Shown: positions 14,197 to 21,031 of the stretch, in pieces
How positions within the stretch are numbered: position 1 is the first letter of the stretch
Layout: each line of letters opens with the position of its first letter
DNA from: a virus
Reading direction: 5' to 3' (one strand)
Virus record (IMG/VR): IMGVR_UViG_3300009788_000196
Span: 1-38,562 of that record
Length of the DNA: 38,562 nucleotides
Notes under the pieces: model-generated
Database searches by the model: none
What the model was told of the DNA's origin: nothing
Seen by the model: the letters and a program-made list of their open reading frames with translations, nothing else
Made by a program: the position numbers and the translations under genes

Positions 14197-14807
14197 GCGC
14201 CCCATTGGGTTGCCATTGCTTCTGCTATTCCTGTCCAGAATTTAGCTCTGTTTTTAGCCCTATCTTTTCCACCCAAACAAGCATCCGAAAAGTGGACATT
14301 TTTACCGTTCTTATTTATATATATCGGCTCTGGTTTTCCGCTTGAAGTTTTCTGATTAAACAAATCATCCTCTTCATAATGTATCAATAAAGGAAGATTT
14401 TTAAGCCATAACCACGTAGTTTTATAATACTCATCACCCCAATAATAAGGCTGTATTGATTGGGAGTATTTCGCTATTGTCGGACTTGCACAACCTTTCG
14501 GATTCTCTAAACAAATCTTTTCAATAGGTGCTTCCCATAATCTCCTGAAAAAGTCCAGACCTTCAAGTCTTAATTTACATCTTCCAGGTGCATTCCAGTG
14601 TGCTGTTCCGGCATATGATAAATAAGTACATGGTGGATGTCCAATCATTAAATCAAACCCATTATCTATTATATCAAAAACATCACCTTGATAATGTGGT
14701 CCAGGTGTTTCAGTTGGCAGCAAATCGCAACTCATTGCATCATGGCCTTGTTTGATAAATGCATCACGAACTGTTCCTGAATACTCACATGCAATTAAAA
14801 CTTTCAC
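14193..14807 (-). CDS. DNA cytosine methyltransferase-like protein
   Basis: The protein is 204 aa. VLIACEYSGTVRDAF (3-17) fits the SAM-binding motif I of C5-type methylases. GHPPCTYLSYAG (about 56-67) carries the PPC catalytic motif, and CLENPKG (about 98-104) the ENP/ENV motif. It is shorter than standalone Dcm enzymes and lacks an obvious target recognition domain; such short phage versions are common. It probably protects phage DNA from restriction, possibly together with the second methylase at 16.7 kb. Confidence 0.75.
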   Translation of the reverse strand: MKVLIACEYSGTVRDAFIKQGHDAMSCDLLPTETPGPHYQGDVFDIIDNGFDLMIGHPPCTYLSYAGTAHWNAPGRCKLRLEGLDFFRRLWEAPIEKICLENPKGCASPTIAKYSQSIQPYYWGDEYYKTTWLWLKNLPLLIHYEEDDLFNQKTSSGKPEPIYINKNGKNVHFSDACLGGKDRAKNRAKFWTGIAEAMATQWGA

Positions 14808-14833
14808 TATCTTCCTCCATTGAATAAATGTCC

Positions 14834-15103
14834 TTACAATAGATAATCTACTCTGAATTGTTCAGCATGTTTATTATGCTGTTTTGCAACTTTAACCAGT
14901 CTTTCATATTCTATCTGTGGAGATATTAACTCCCAATTTACAGGACCCCAAACATATTGATTATTTTCTAACTTCTTTTCCAATTCTCCAGGTGACATAA
15001 TTACACCTTGATAATAACTTCTAAATAATAACTTTTCTCTTTTTGCATTTTCGATCATTGGTTTCAAACTTAATTTAATTCTTGTTATATTTTCTTCTTT
15101 CAT
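14834..15103 (-). CDS. Hypothetical 89-aa protein
   Basis: A soluble basic protein with helical ends (KLSLKPMIENAKREKL, ERLVKVAKQHNKHAEQF). Its start overlaps the upstream gene stop as ATGA. No family recognised; part of the 18.1-14.2 kb leftward operon. Confidence 0.55.
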   Translation of the reverse strand: MKEENITRIKLSLKPMIENAKREKLLFRSYYQGVIMSPGELEKKLENNQYVWGPVNWELISPQIEYERLVKVAKQHNKHAEQFRVDYLL

Positions 15104-15288
15104 TTTTTATCTCCTTGATAAAACAAATTTCCCTGTGCGAATATCAAATATCGTTCACGCATAACCCTGGCTGTTTCGTATTCTGCCTCATCCCGGGTAA
15201 GTTCGTTATCAAATTCCATCTTGCCGGCGTATTCTTCCATTTCGTTTTTCAGATCCGGCCGGTTGATTATGATTTCCTGGTATGTCAT
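15100..15288 (-). CDS. Hypothetical 62-aa charged protein
   Basis: An acidic helical protein (EMEEYAGKMEFDNELTRDEA) joined by 4-bp ATGA overlaps on both sides. No family recognised. Confidence 0.55.
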   Translation of the reverse strand: MTYQEIIINRPDLKNEMEEYAGKMEFDNELTRDEAEYETARVMRERYLIFAQGNLFYQGDKK

Positions 15289-15542
15289 TTATTGATTTCC
15301 TTATCACAGGCTAAAATTCCCATATGACAGAAATTAGCTATGTCTGCAAATTCGCGCCTTGTGGCTTTATAATCTGTTGTCGTCTTATATATTTCCGCTT
15401 GCAATTCTTTTGTTTCTTTCATCATAAGATAGTATGATTCACAAGCATCTAAATTATCAAAGCTTTCTTTATGCCCGTTCTGCTCTAACTTTTCAAGTTG
15501 AGCCTTAACACCTGCGTCTATTAATGCTTTTAAATCTCTCAT
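15285..15542 (-). CDS. Hypothetical 85-aa helical protein
   Basis: Helical, with ESYYLMMKETKELQAEI and then RREFADIANFCHMGILACD. The latter resembles the C-terminal helix of MazG-like or other small phage proteins with 'E.ADIANF', but the catalytic EExxE helix pair of MazG is not complete. Function unknown. Overlaps its neighbours by 4 bp. Confidence 0.55.
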   Translation of the reverse strand: MRDLKALIDAGVKAQLEKLEQNGHKESFDNLDACESYYLMMKETKELQAEIYKTTTDYKATRREFADIANFCHMGILACDKEINK

Positions 15543-15694
15543 TTATCCTCCGTTCTTTTTAATCTTTTTAATAATATTTCTTTATTTATTATTGACCAAC
15601 AATTTTGACATTGAATATATTTTCCCGCACACTTAAAAGGGATATCCCAATATTTATATTTACCACATATAGGGCATTTTATTTTTATCGACAT
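15539..15694 (-). CDS. Small zinc-ribbon protein, 51 aa
   Basis: The start is set at ATG 15694; the longer frame to 15802 is a shadow of the upstream gene. It has CPICGKYKYW (Cys7, Cys10) and CAGKYIQCQNCW (Cys22, Cys29, Cys32), a zinc-ribbon arrangement, and a basic C-terminus. Possibly nucleic-acid binding. Overlaps the next gene by 4 bp. Confidence 0.6.
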   Translation of the reverse strand: MSIKIKCPICGKYKYWDIPFKCAGKYIQCQNCWSIINKEILLKRLKRTEDK

Positions 15695-15695
15695 T

Positions 15696-15869
15696 TTATT
15701 CTTCCCCCAATAATCTATCTTCCTTGCGTTTATCATGGTCAAAATCAGCTGCCATTTCCTCCATGCCTTGTTCATAATCCTGTCTGATAGGACAGCCCGC
15801 ATTTACACAACCATATGGGTTAATGTTATCATCACATTGACAGCATTCGTCGCTAATGTATTTAGACAT
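15696..15869 (-). CDS. Small Cys-rich acidic protein, 57 aa
   Basis: ATG 15869 overlaps the methylase stop in another frame. The N-terminal part has CCQCDDNINPYGCVNAGC, five Cys within 18 residues, followed by an acidic helix. It could bind one zinc ion. Too short for automatic calling but bounded by real genes with coupled starts. Confidence 0.5.
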   Translation of the reverse strand: MSKYISDECCQCDDNINPYGCVNAGCPIRQDYEQGMEEMAADFDHDKRKEDRLLGEE

Positions 15870-16671
15870 TGAATAACTCCTTATTTTGTTGTTTATATTT
15901 TGCTTTATTATTTTGAGTATAAAAAAGAGAAGGCTCTGAAATGCTTAAAATCTGTTCATTTGCCATTTTAAAAAAGTCTTTTTTGATCTCAAAACCGTAC
16001 GCTCTTCTATTCATATTCTTTGCTGCTAATCCTGTCACAAACGAACCTGCCACCGGATCTATTACTACTTCATTCTCATCGGTAAAAATCTCTATCAACC
16101 GTTCTAATAATCTTATAGGTTTTTGAACAGGATGAATTTTTGGCGTTTCGTTATCTCTCGGCCAATCCATTACATTGAAAACCATGTTTCCGTTGTTATT
16201 GAATTTAGGTAATTTATCACGATAAAATAAAAGTGCATATTCAGCATTTCCAACTATTCTCATATTTGCTTTTAAAACCTGTGGTGAAAAATTCTTTCTA
16301 AATACTAAATTGATATAGTTTGGAAAACCATGTTTTATTCCGTATTCTATTAACATAAATTGTTGTTGGAAAGAACAGAATACAATCATACATGGAGCTT
16401 TCCCTTTTTCTTTAGGTTCTTTTCTCATCATACGACTACAGAAATGGAAAAACTCCGGTATCTTGAACCTTTCATCTGTATCAAAAAATGCTTTACCTGC
16501 AAGATCACTTTCACCGTTTTTATTATCACCATCAACATACCATTGTGGGCTACTTCCATATGCGTTTATACCAACATTATATGGTATATCGGCAATCAAT
16601 AATTGAGCTTTTGGAATTCCATATTTTTTATAATTCTGGAAATGGTCATTAAATAATTCTACTCTATTCAT
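15862..16671 (-). CDS. DNA N6-adenine/N4-cytosine methyltransferase
   Basis: The protein is 269 aa, starting at ATG 16671 (MNRVELF), which overlaps the upstream gene; the longer frame to 16719 is not needed. Motif IV is DIPY (28-31), a variant of the usual DPPY. The C-terminal part has HPVQKPIRLLERLI, then VVIDPVAGSFVTG (motif I, SAM-binding) and GFEI. The order motif IV before motif I is that of beta-class N6/N4 methylases. No cognate restriction nuclease lies nearby, so it is a solitary phage methylase, probably for self-protection. Confidence 0.8.
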   Translation of the reverse strand: MNRVELFNDHFQNYKKYGIPKAQLLIADIPYNVGINAYGSSPQWYVDGDNKNGESDLAGKAFFDTDERFKIPEFFHFCSRMMRKEPKEKGKAPCMIVFCSFQQQFMLIEYGIKHGFPNYINLVFRKNFSPQVLKANMRIVGNAEYALLFYRDKLPKFNNNGNMVFNVMDWPRDNETPKIHPVQKPIRLLERLIEIFTDENEVVIDPVAGSFVTGLAAKNMNRRAYGFEIKKDFFKMANEQILSISEPSLFYTQNNKAKYKQQNKELFNV

Positions 16672-16843
16672 CCCTATCTCTCTTCCTTTCCTCTTCTGTC
16701 TGGAGGTGAAATGTTTCATCCGGCCTGTGCTTGATATTACCCCATTCCTCTTCTCGTCTGCCCTCTGTTTTCTCGTTTACTTGCTTTGTTCCTGTGATTC
16801 TTAGGAAGAATGGAATAAACTTGTTATTGTATTCTGTGGTCAT
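16664..16843 (-). CDS. Hypothetical 59-aa charged protein
   Basis: ATG 16843 overlaps the upstream stop as ATGA; the longer frame to 16954 is a shadow. It is very polar with an Arg/Glu-rich end (EEERKRDRDE). No family. May serve mainly as a coupled small gene ahead of the methylase. Confidence 0.45.
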   Translation of the reverse strand: MTTEYNNKFIPFFLRITGTKQVNEKTEGRREEEWGNIKHRPDETFHLQTEEERKRDRDE

Positions 16844-17325
16844 AAGTTGGCCTGTAATTCGTGAGGGGTTGCGAGACTGATTTGTTCTATATTTTTCCAG
16901 AAGATGGAATGGGTTTTGTCTGCCAATATACATGCACTGGTATCGATTCCCCATAGTATGTATTTAAAACTATATCCATCTTCAACAACTATCGGCCTTA
17001 ATTTAGCAATCTCATCTGTCAAACCTTCTTTTTCGATTTCGGAGAAGGGTTTCCAAGCTCCAGCAACTTCAGTAGTTTCTGTATGAGTATAAAATAAACT
17101 AGGTGGAGTTTCTTTTTTTGTTCCCATAATTAATAAATAATCAACACCCTTCCAATGAGCTACCCACGTACCACCCGATTTTACTATCAGTGGTTTTTCC
17201 GGTTCAGGTTTTCGGATATCGGCATTACAGGAGTTACACCATATTATCTGTGAAAAACTTTCATAAACAGGATTGAAACCCTCACACGGTTCAAACTTTC
17301 CATCTTTCCATTCACATTTTTTCAT
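16840..17325 (-). CDS. Hypothetical 161-aa protein with N-terminal Cys cluster
   Basis: AAGGAG precedes ATG 17325. Cys4 and Cys14, then IIWCNSCNADIR (Cys30, Cys33) may form a zinc site; the rest is beta-rich (GGTWVAHWKGVDYLLIM) and resembles no enzyme I know. It follows the deformylase gene by 2 bp in the same operon. Confidence 0.6.
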   Translation of the reverse strand: MKKCEWKDGKFEPCEGFNPVYESFSQIIWCNSCNADIRKPEPEKPLIVKSGGTWVAHWKGVDYLLIMGTKKETPPSLFYTHTETTEVAGAWKPFSEIEKEGLTDEIAKLRPIVVEDGYSFKYILWGIDTSACILADKTHSIFWKNIEQISLATPHELQANL

Positions 17326-17326
17326 T

Positions 17327-17761
17327 TTATTCTCCTTTATTTTTACAGCTTATACCTTGTATATGGTCAAACTCATGTTGAAATACTTGTGATTCTCTTC
17401 CAGACATTTTACGATATACTTCCATACCGTTTATATCAAACCATCTTGCTCTTATTTGTTTAGCTCTTTTGACTATGAATATCTCTCCCGGATATGTTAA
17501 ACAACCTTCCCTAAAAGTACCGATCTTATCACCATATTTTATTATCTCAGGATTGATTACAATCTCAATTTTATCATTTCCTCTGAAATCTTTCATGATA
17601 AAAAATCGTGTAAATATCCCGACTTGTGGAGCCGATAAACCTATACCGTTGTTTTTAACCATAATTCTATTCATTTCTTCTGCATCTTTTTTAGTTTGTT
17701 TATAATTATTAACTTCCCTACATTTGCAATTTTCAACATATTTTGCATTAACTAATATCAT
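17327..17761 (-). CDS. def: Peptide deformylase
   Basis: The protein is 144 aa with all three deformylase motifs: GIGLSAPQ (39-46), EGCLTYPG (85-92) and QHEFDHIQG (128-136). The metal ligands Cys87, His129 and His133 and the catalytic Glu130 are present. It removes the formyl group from new proteins. It is shorter than typical bacterial enzymes (about 165-190 aa), lacking much of the C-terminal helix, as in other phage-encoded deformylases. It lies 1 bp after a stand-alone release-factor domain, suggesting a translation-adjusting pair. Confidence 0.88.
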   Translation of the reverse strand: MILVNAKYVENCKCREVNNYKQTKKDAEEMNRIMVKNNGIGLSAPQVGIFTRFFIMKDFRGNDKIEIVINPEIIKYGDKIGTFREGCLTYPGEIFIVKRAKQIRARWFDINGMEVYRKMSGRESQVFQHEFDHIQGISCKNKGE

Positions 17762-17762
17762 T

Positions 17763-18092
17763 TTATTCTCCTATATATTCAACTTTAATATTCTTGTCTT
17801 GCATAGCTTCGTCAACTTTTCTTTCTATGGCTTCAGTATCTAAATCAATTTCAAATATCTTTCTATTCAGCCATACTTTGAACTTAGGATTTTTTGTCAA
17901 TCCAATAAATGCCTCTCTTTGATTTGCTACTCTTGATCTGTTAGATTGACCTGTACCAATAACACCTGATTCATTGTGTTTAATTCTACAACAATTTTGA
18001 TGTTTATTTCTATGTTGTCCACCTGCTCCAGTCCCTGAAAACCATGTTAATGTAAAATCTTTTTTAGTTAATGAAAATAGTAATTTATTCAT
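17763..18092 (-). CDS. Stand-alone GGQ release-factor domain (ArfB-like)
   Basis: The protein is 109 aa. SGTGAGGQHRNKHQNCCRI (19-37) is the peptidyl-tRNA hydrolysis motif of class I release factors, with GGQ at 24-26 and the following RNK..N..RI. No stop-codon recognition domain is present. ArfB, which has this plan, frees stalled ribosomes through a basic tail; here the C-terminus is acidic (DEAMQDKNIKVEYIGE), so it may act differently. It is the first gene after an operator-bearing promoter and directly precedes the deformylase. Confidence 0.8.
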   Translation of the reverse strand: MNKLLFSLTKKDFTLTWFSGTGAGGQHRNKHQNCCRIKHNESGVIGTGQSNRSRVANQREAFIGLTKNPKFKVWLNRKIFEIDLDTEAIERKVDEAMQDKNIKVEYIGE

Positions 18093-18105
18093 TGTTATCC
18101 TCCCC

Positions 18106-18155
18106 TTGACTAAATAGGCTAATTCATATTATCATGTAACTAGCCTATAAGTCAA
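18106..18155. promoter_or_regulatory. Overlapping divergent promoters with two operator copies
   Basis: Plus: TTGACT (18106-18111), 18-bp spacer, TATCAT (18130-18135). Minus: TTGACT (18155-18150), 16-bp spacer, GATAAT (18133-18128). The whole is a large inverted repeat: CCTTGACT and AGTCAAGG at the ends, TAGGCTA (18115-18121) and TAGCCTA (18141-18147) inside. The plus-side motif is TAGGCTAATT, the minus-side TAGGCTAGTT, both close to the shared TAGGCTAGTAT. The two promoters cannot be occupied at once, so this looks like a genetic switch between the HTH operon and the deformylase operon. Confidence 0.75.
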
Positions 18156-18164
18156 GGAGATTTT

Positions 18165-18347
18165 ATGGAAAGTTTCGCAGAGTTTTTAAAGGATGCTAAA
18201 GATAAGCTCAAAATGAATAGAATGGAGTTTGCTTCATTGTTAGGATATCCAATAGATACAGTGACAAAATACTATCAGGGATACTTTATGCCGTCTAAGG
18301 AAAAGCAAAAAAAAATTATCAGGATTATTAAGAAGGCTTTAGGATGA
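18165..18347 (+). CDS. Small HTH (XRE/Cro-like) regulator
   Basis: The protein is 60 aa; the SD is AAGGAG, itself part of the promoter inverted repeat. Residues about 17-50 (LKMNRMEFASLLGYPIDTV) fit an XRE-type helix-turn-helix. There is no extra dimerisation or effector domain, much like Cro-sized regulators. It lies downstream of the divergent promoter pair carrying two copies of the motif found at most phage promoters, so it is the best in-window candidate for the factor that binds them. That link is inference. Confidence 0.7.
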   Translation: MESFAEFLKDAKDKLKMNRMEFASLLGYPIDTVTKYYQGYFMPSKEKQKKIIRIIKKALG

Positions 18348-18538
18348 TATGCCATAATTGTGGAATAGTGGAATTAGGAACAGCAGATACATACGGACTT
18401 TGTTATAAATGTAAACCTAACTCACAGTATCCTACTGTGTATAATCCCGGTTGGGTATGTCCTAAATGTGGAGCTGTATACGGCCCATTTGTTCATGAAT
18501 GTGGACGTTGTAATGGCCCTATGGAAATAACCTGTTAA
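18344..18538 (+). CDS. Double zinc-ribbon protein, 64 aa
   Basis: Four CxxC-type pairs: CHNCG (3-7), CYKCK (20-24), CPKCG (39-43) and CGRCN (53-57). It is coupled to the HTH gene by an ATGA overlap. It may bind DNA or an RNA polymerase subunit together with the HTH protein. Its stop codon overlaps that of the opposing holin-like gene in a shared TTAA, so no terminator fits between the two operons. Confidence 0.65.
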   Translation: MICHNCGIVELGTADTYGLCYKCKPNSQYPTVYNPGWVCPKCGAVYGPFVHECGRCNGPMEITC

Positions 18539-18933
18539 GGTTGATTCCAAGTCCTAGCAACTGTTTCGGCTGATCGCCCGATCACATAACCGCCTAATCC
18601 TATCTTGAGTAATCCCCAAGCCTCTTTTGCCAGTCTGAAAGGAAGAACCCCGAAAGAATCAAGTACTACAAGAGTTAAAAAAGTTAGCATTGTTATCGGT
18701 CTCCATGATCGCTGTAACCATGATTTACCCCCGGCTTCTGCCATTATGACATTAGCCTGGACTTTGAGTATATCACTCTCTAATGTCAATAATTGCGCTT
18801 CAAGTTTGCCTTTAGTTTCAGGATTCATTTCTCCTGTTATTGCTGATCTGATATCTTTTGCAAGGCTCCCGGCCCCTTCAAGAGTCCCTTTTATTGTATC
18901 ACCACCTGAAAAAATCTTGCTAAATAATCCCAT
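18535..18933 (-). CDS. Holin-like protein (3-TM, GTA/phage holin family)
   Basis: The protein is 132 aa. A soluble N-terminal helix region with AEAGGKSWLQRSWRPITML (65-83) is the signature of the 'holin of 3TMs' family, followed by hydrophobic segments TFLTLVVLDSFGVLPF and LLKIGLGGYVIG. It would make the membrane lesion that lets the lysis enzyme out. Next to two other small membrane proteins and the YkuD-like enzyme, it belongs to the lysis cassette. Confidence 0.75.
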   Translation of the reverse strand: MGLFSKIFSGGDTIKGTLEGAGSLAKDIRSAITGEMNPETKGKLEAQLLTLESDILKVQANVIMAEAGGKSWLQRSWRPITMLTFLTLVVLDSFGVLPFRLAKEAWGLLKIGLGGYVIGRSAETVARTWNQP

Positions 18934-18936
18934 AGA

Positions 18937-19119
18937 TTACTCCTTCTTAAATAAACTAACTATAGCCGAAATAAATCCAGTAATAAGAGATCCAAGAACC
19001 ATAAACATTACTTCCCGGTTCCCTTCTGGAATTTCTTTATAAAATAAACCTACTACTGTACCAGTAATCATCACAGCAAGTATTATAATAACTGTAAGTT
19101 TCATGCTGTTAATTCTCAT
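18937..19119 (-). CDS. Small two-pass membrane protein, holin/antiholin candidate
   Basis: The protein is 60 aa behind GGAGG. Two hydrophobic segments (about 7-26 LTVIIILAVMITGTVVGLF and 38-56 MFMVLGSLITGFISAIVSL) with a short charged loop and a basic-acidic KKE tail. The size and topology fit a class II holin or antiholin. It lies between the lysis enzyme and the larger holin-like gene. Confidence 0.65.
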   Translation of the reverse strand: MRINSMKLTVIIILAVMITGTVVGLFYKEIPEGNREVMFMVLGSLITGFISAIVSLFKKE

Positions 19120-19607
19120 AATACCTCCAAATATACTATATCATCATTCTCTAAAACAGGCTCAATAATTTTTGCAATATGTATCATTTCTGATTCTGTA
19201 CTACCACCCCTAATGCAGCCATATGTAGTTAGATACTTGTGAGTATGATGTATATAATATCCTGTATCAATCTGAGTTTTACCAGTTGGTTTCCAATAAT
19301 TCCCTTCTCTGTCAAGATCCCATGTGAAGATTTCTCGTATAGCATCCGTCTTAATTATTACAGGGCCGAATTCCTCATATCGTTTAGTCCCCTTTTTAAC
19401 CCATTCTATTTCTGTTATTGTATGTATCCCTGATGGAAAAGTCCGCGGATAATATGGTTTTGGATGTTTTGTCACAGTATAAACAATTTGATCAGGTTTT
19501 CTGCGCTTGTTTATCTCGTTACGGACTTTACAAGTTGCAGGATACCTGACAATTTCAACTATACTATTAAGTATAATTATTTCCTTCCATGTAAATATTA
19601 CTTTCAT
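19116..19607 (-). CDS. YkuD-like (L,D-transpeptidase fold) lysis enzyme
   Basis: The protein is 163 aa. The C-terminal part has GYYIHHTHKYLTTYGCIR (116-133), matching the YkuD active-site plan H...(8-14)...S/T-x-GC-I/V-R with Cys131 as nucleophile and His120, His121 or His123 as partner. No signal peptide or lysozyme/amidase motif is seen. As the only cell-wall-type enzyme among holin-like genes it is the likely endolysin, cutting or remodelling peptide cross-links. A cross-link-forming rather than cutting role cannot be excluded. Confidence 0.6.
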   Translation of the reverse strand: MKVIFTWKEIIILNSIVEIVRYPATCKVRNEINKRRKPDQIVYTVTKHPKPYYPRTFPSGIHTITEIEWVKKGTKRYEEFGPVIIKTDAIREIFTWDLDREGNYWKPTGKTQIDTGYYIHHTHKYLTTYGCIRGGSTESEMIHIAKIIEPVLENDDIVYLEVL

Positions 19608-19625
19608 TTGTCCAATCCTCCCGGA

Positions 19626-19835
19626 TTATTTAGCAAACAATGTTAAGAAAAATACAATTATACCGCCTGATATTAGCAAATCTTTAATAAACATAATAAC
19701 TGTATTCTTGCCTCTCGATTGCAAAAACCATTCATACAATTCTTCCACTTTATTTACTATTCCCTTCTGACCAGGTACTCCATGTAATATCTGTTCATGT
19801 TTCAATGTCATATCCTCATGCTCTGCTGTTGTCAT
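19626..19835 (-). CDS. XhlA-like lysis-associated membrane protein
   Basis: The start is set at ATG 19835 (MTTAEHE) behind GGAGG, giving 69 aa. It has an N-terminal polar helix (HEDMTLKHEQILHG), a middle helix VNKVEELYEWFLQ, and one C-terminal transmembrane segment (FIKDLLISGGIIVFFLTLF). This resembles XhlA/hemolysin-type phage proteins that work with holins. First gene of the lysis cassette after a terminator. Confidence 0.6.
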   Translation of the reverse strand: MTTAEHEDMTLKHEQILHGVPGQKGIVNKVEELYEWFLQSRGKNTVIMFIKDLLISGGIIVFFLTLFAK

Positions 19836-19854
19836 ATAGTCCTCCAATCCTTTT

Positions 19855-19890
19855 AAAAAACCGGACAGCACTCGAAAGCATCTGCCCGGT
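19855..19890 (-). terminator. Rho-independent terminator between regulator and lysis genes
   Basis: On the minus strand ACCGGGCAG (19890-19882) pairs with CTGTCCGGT (19868-19860), including one G.U, around a 13-nt loop, followed by six T. It lies between the LuxR-type gene and the lysis cassette. Lysis genes would therefore need read-through, antitermination or a promoter I did not find. Confidence 0.75.
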
Positions 19891-19935
19891 AATGGATTGG
19901 ACAGATAATCTTACCATATATTACTATCTTAATAA

Positions 19936-20610
19936 TCATTTGTCTATTTTTAGACTAATATATCCTTTATCTTGACATATCGCCAACAAATGATTTGTAT
20001 TTCTTGCATTCATTGTAATTCTAGCCCTTCCAATCCTCTTTGAAACTGCATCATTAGTTAAGTATATCATGTCTGATATCTCTTTGACACTACACCCTAA
20101 GTATAGTTTTTGTAAGATTTCGACTGTAATCGAGTCCAATTCTGGACAAATGACCATTATTTTGTTGTCTGATTTTTGACGTGGATGAATATAATGTTGA
20201 TATAAAACTATAATAAAAGATGAACCTGCCATTATAACAAAAAATTGAGGTATATTTAAACCTAGAAAAGAGAATTTTAAAAGGATAGATACGATAAGAA
20301 AACCAGAATATATATAAATAGTTCGTTTATTTTTTATACCTATATAAATTGCGAAGCAGAAAAGTGTTGCACTGACAAGATTTGTATCACCACCAAACCA
20401 TATTCCAATACATGATAATGATAAAAGAATTATGGAAATAATTGTATCTTTGGGAGATTTTGGGAATAACAATAGAATGATTATAATAGGAATGAATATT
20501 CCAACATACATAATATAATAAAATAGAGATTCGTTTCTAAGAAATCCATTCACTGTATTACCTATAGATATAATTCCCAATGAAATAGATAATTTTTGTC
20601 CAATCCTCAT
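19936..20610 (-). CDS. Membrane-bound LuxR-type transcription regulator
   Basis: The protein is 224 aa. The first 145 residues hold about six hydrophobic segments (for example YIMYVGIFIPIIIILLLF, TIISIILLSLSCIGIWFG). Residues about 157-222 form a GerE/LuxR HTH: ELDSITVEILQKLYLGCSVK followed by EISDMIYLTNDAVSKRIGR. A DNA-binding domain tethered to the membrane suggests sensing of a membrane state or signal. It lies immediately upstream of the lysis cassette, separated by a terminator. There is no response-regulator receiver domain. Confidence 0.78.
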   Translation of the reverse strand: MRIGQKLSISLGIISIGNTVNGFLRNESLFYYIMYVGIFIPIIIILLLFPKSPKDTIISIILLSLSCIGIWFGGDTNLVSATLFCFAIYIGIKNKRTIYIYSGFLIVSILLKFSFLGLNIPQFFVIMAGSSFIIVLYQHYIHPRQKSDNKIMVICPELDSITVEILQKLYLGCSVKEISDMIYLTNDAVSKRIGRARITMNARNTNHLLAICQDKGYISLKIDK

Positions 20611-20632
20611 CTATTTACCTCACTATATGATA

Positions 20633-20929
20633 TTAACCTCTCCACCATCCCATAATACCTATTTCCTGTTGCTCATCTGTAAGATCAAGGGATAAAGCTT
20701 CCATTTCTTTACTCATATCTTCTCCATGCTTTTCTTTTCGATGTTTTGCAATAGCAAGCGCAAAAGTGTTTATAACTGGTAGCATAGCAACCTGTAACAT
20801 CCCTGCTGATCTTTCTTTACATGAATTGAATACTTTCTGTGGCATAAAATCTGGCTCATTGATTTCTTTCTCTATTACTTTTTCTATTTCTGTTTCAAAA
20901 ATCTTTGCAAGTTCATGTGATAATTTCAT
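20633..20929 (-). CDS. Hypothetical 98-aa protein co-transcribed with the LuxR-type regulator
   Basis: GGAGG precedes ATG 20929. It is helical; the N-terminus is acidic/basic (ETEIEKVIEKEINEPDF) and the middle is moderately hydrophobic (LQVAMLPVINTFALAIAKH). No family recognised. As first gene of the operon it may modulate the membrane regulator. Confidence 0.6.
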   Translation of the reverse strand: MKLSHELAKIFETEIEKVIEKEINEPDFMPQKVFNSCKERSAGMLQVAMLPVINTFALAIAKHRKEKHGEDMSKEMEALSLDLTDEQQEIGIMGWWRG

Positions 20930-20955
20930 AATATCCTCCAGTTCTGTATAGTTTT

Positions 20956-20984
20956 ATTGTATACCTATATAGGATTTCTTTCAA
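20956..20984 (-). promoter_or_regulatory. Promoter of the LuxR-type operon with palindromic operator
   Basis: The minus strand has TTGAAA (20984-20979), a 17-bp spacer and TACAAT (20961-20956). A perfect 10-bp palindrome CCTATATAGG (20964-20973) sits in the spacer, and a second element CTTGT-TT-ACAAG lies at 20997-21008. This operon lacks TAGGCTAGTAT, so it seems to be under separate control, perhaps by the LuxR-type protein. Confidence 0.65.
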
Positions 20985-21031
20985 TAAGTAAAACTACTTG
21001 TTTACAAGCCCCTAATATCTCCAATAGATTA

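Noticed and set aside
15082-15327. Plus-strand frames over the 15 kb genes, and many similar ones elsewhere
   Set aside because: These are long open frames antisense to coupled, ribosome-site-bearing genes with AT-rich codons; no plausible start sites or protein character.
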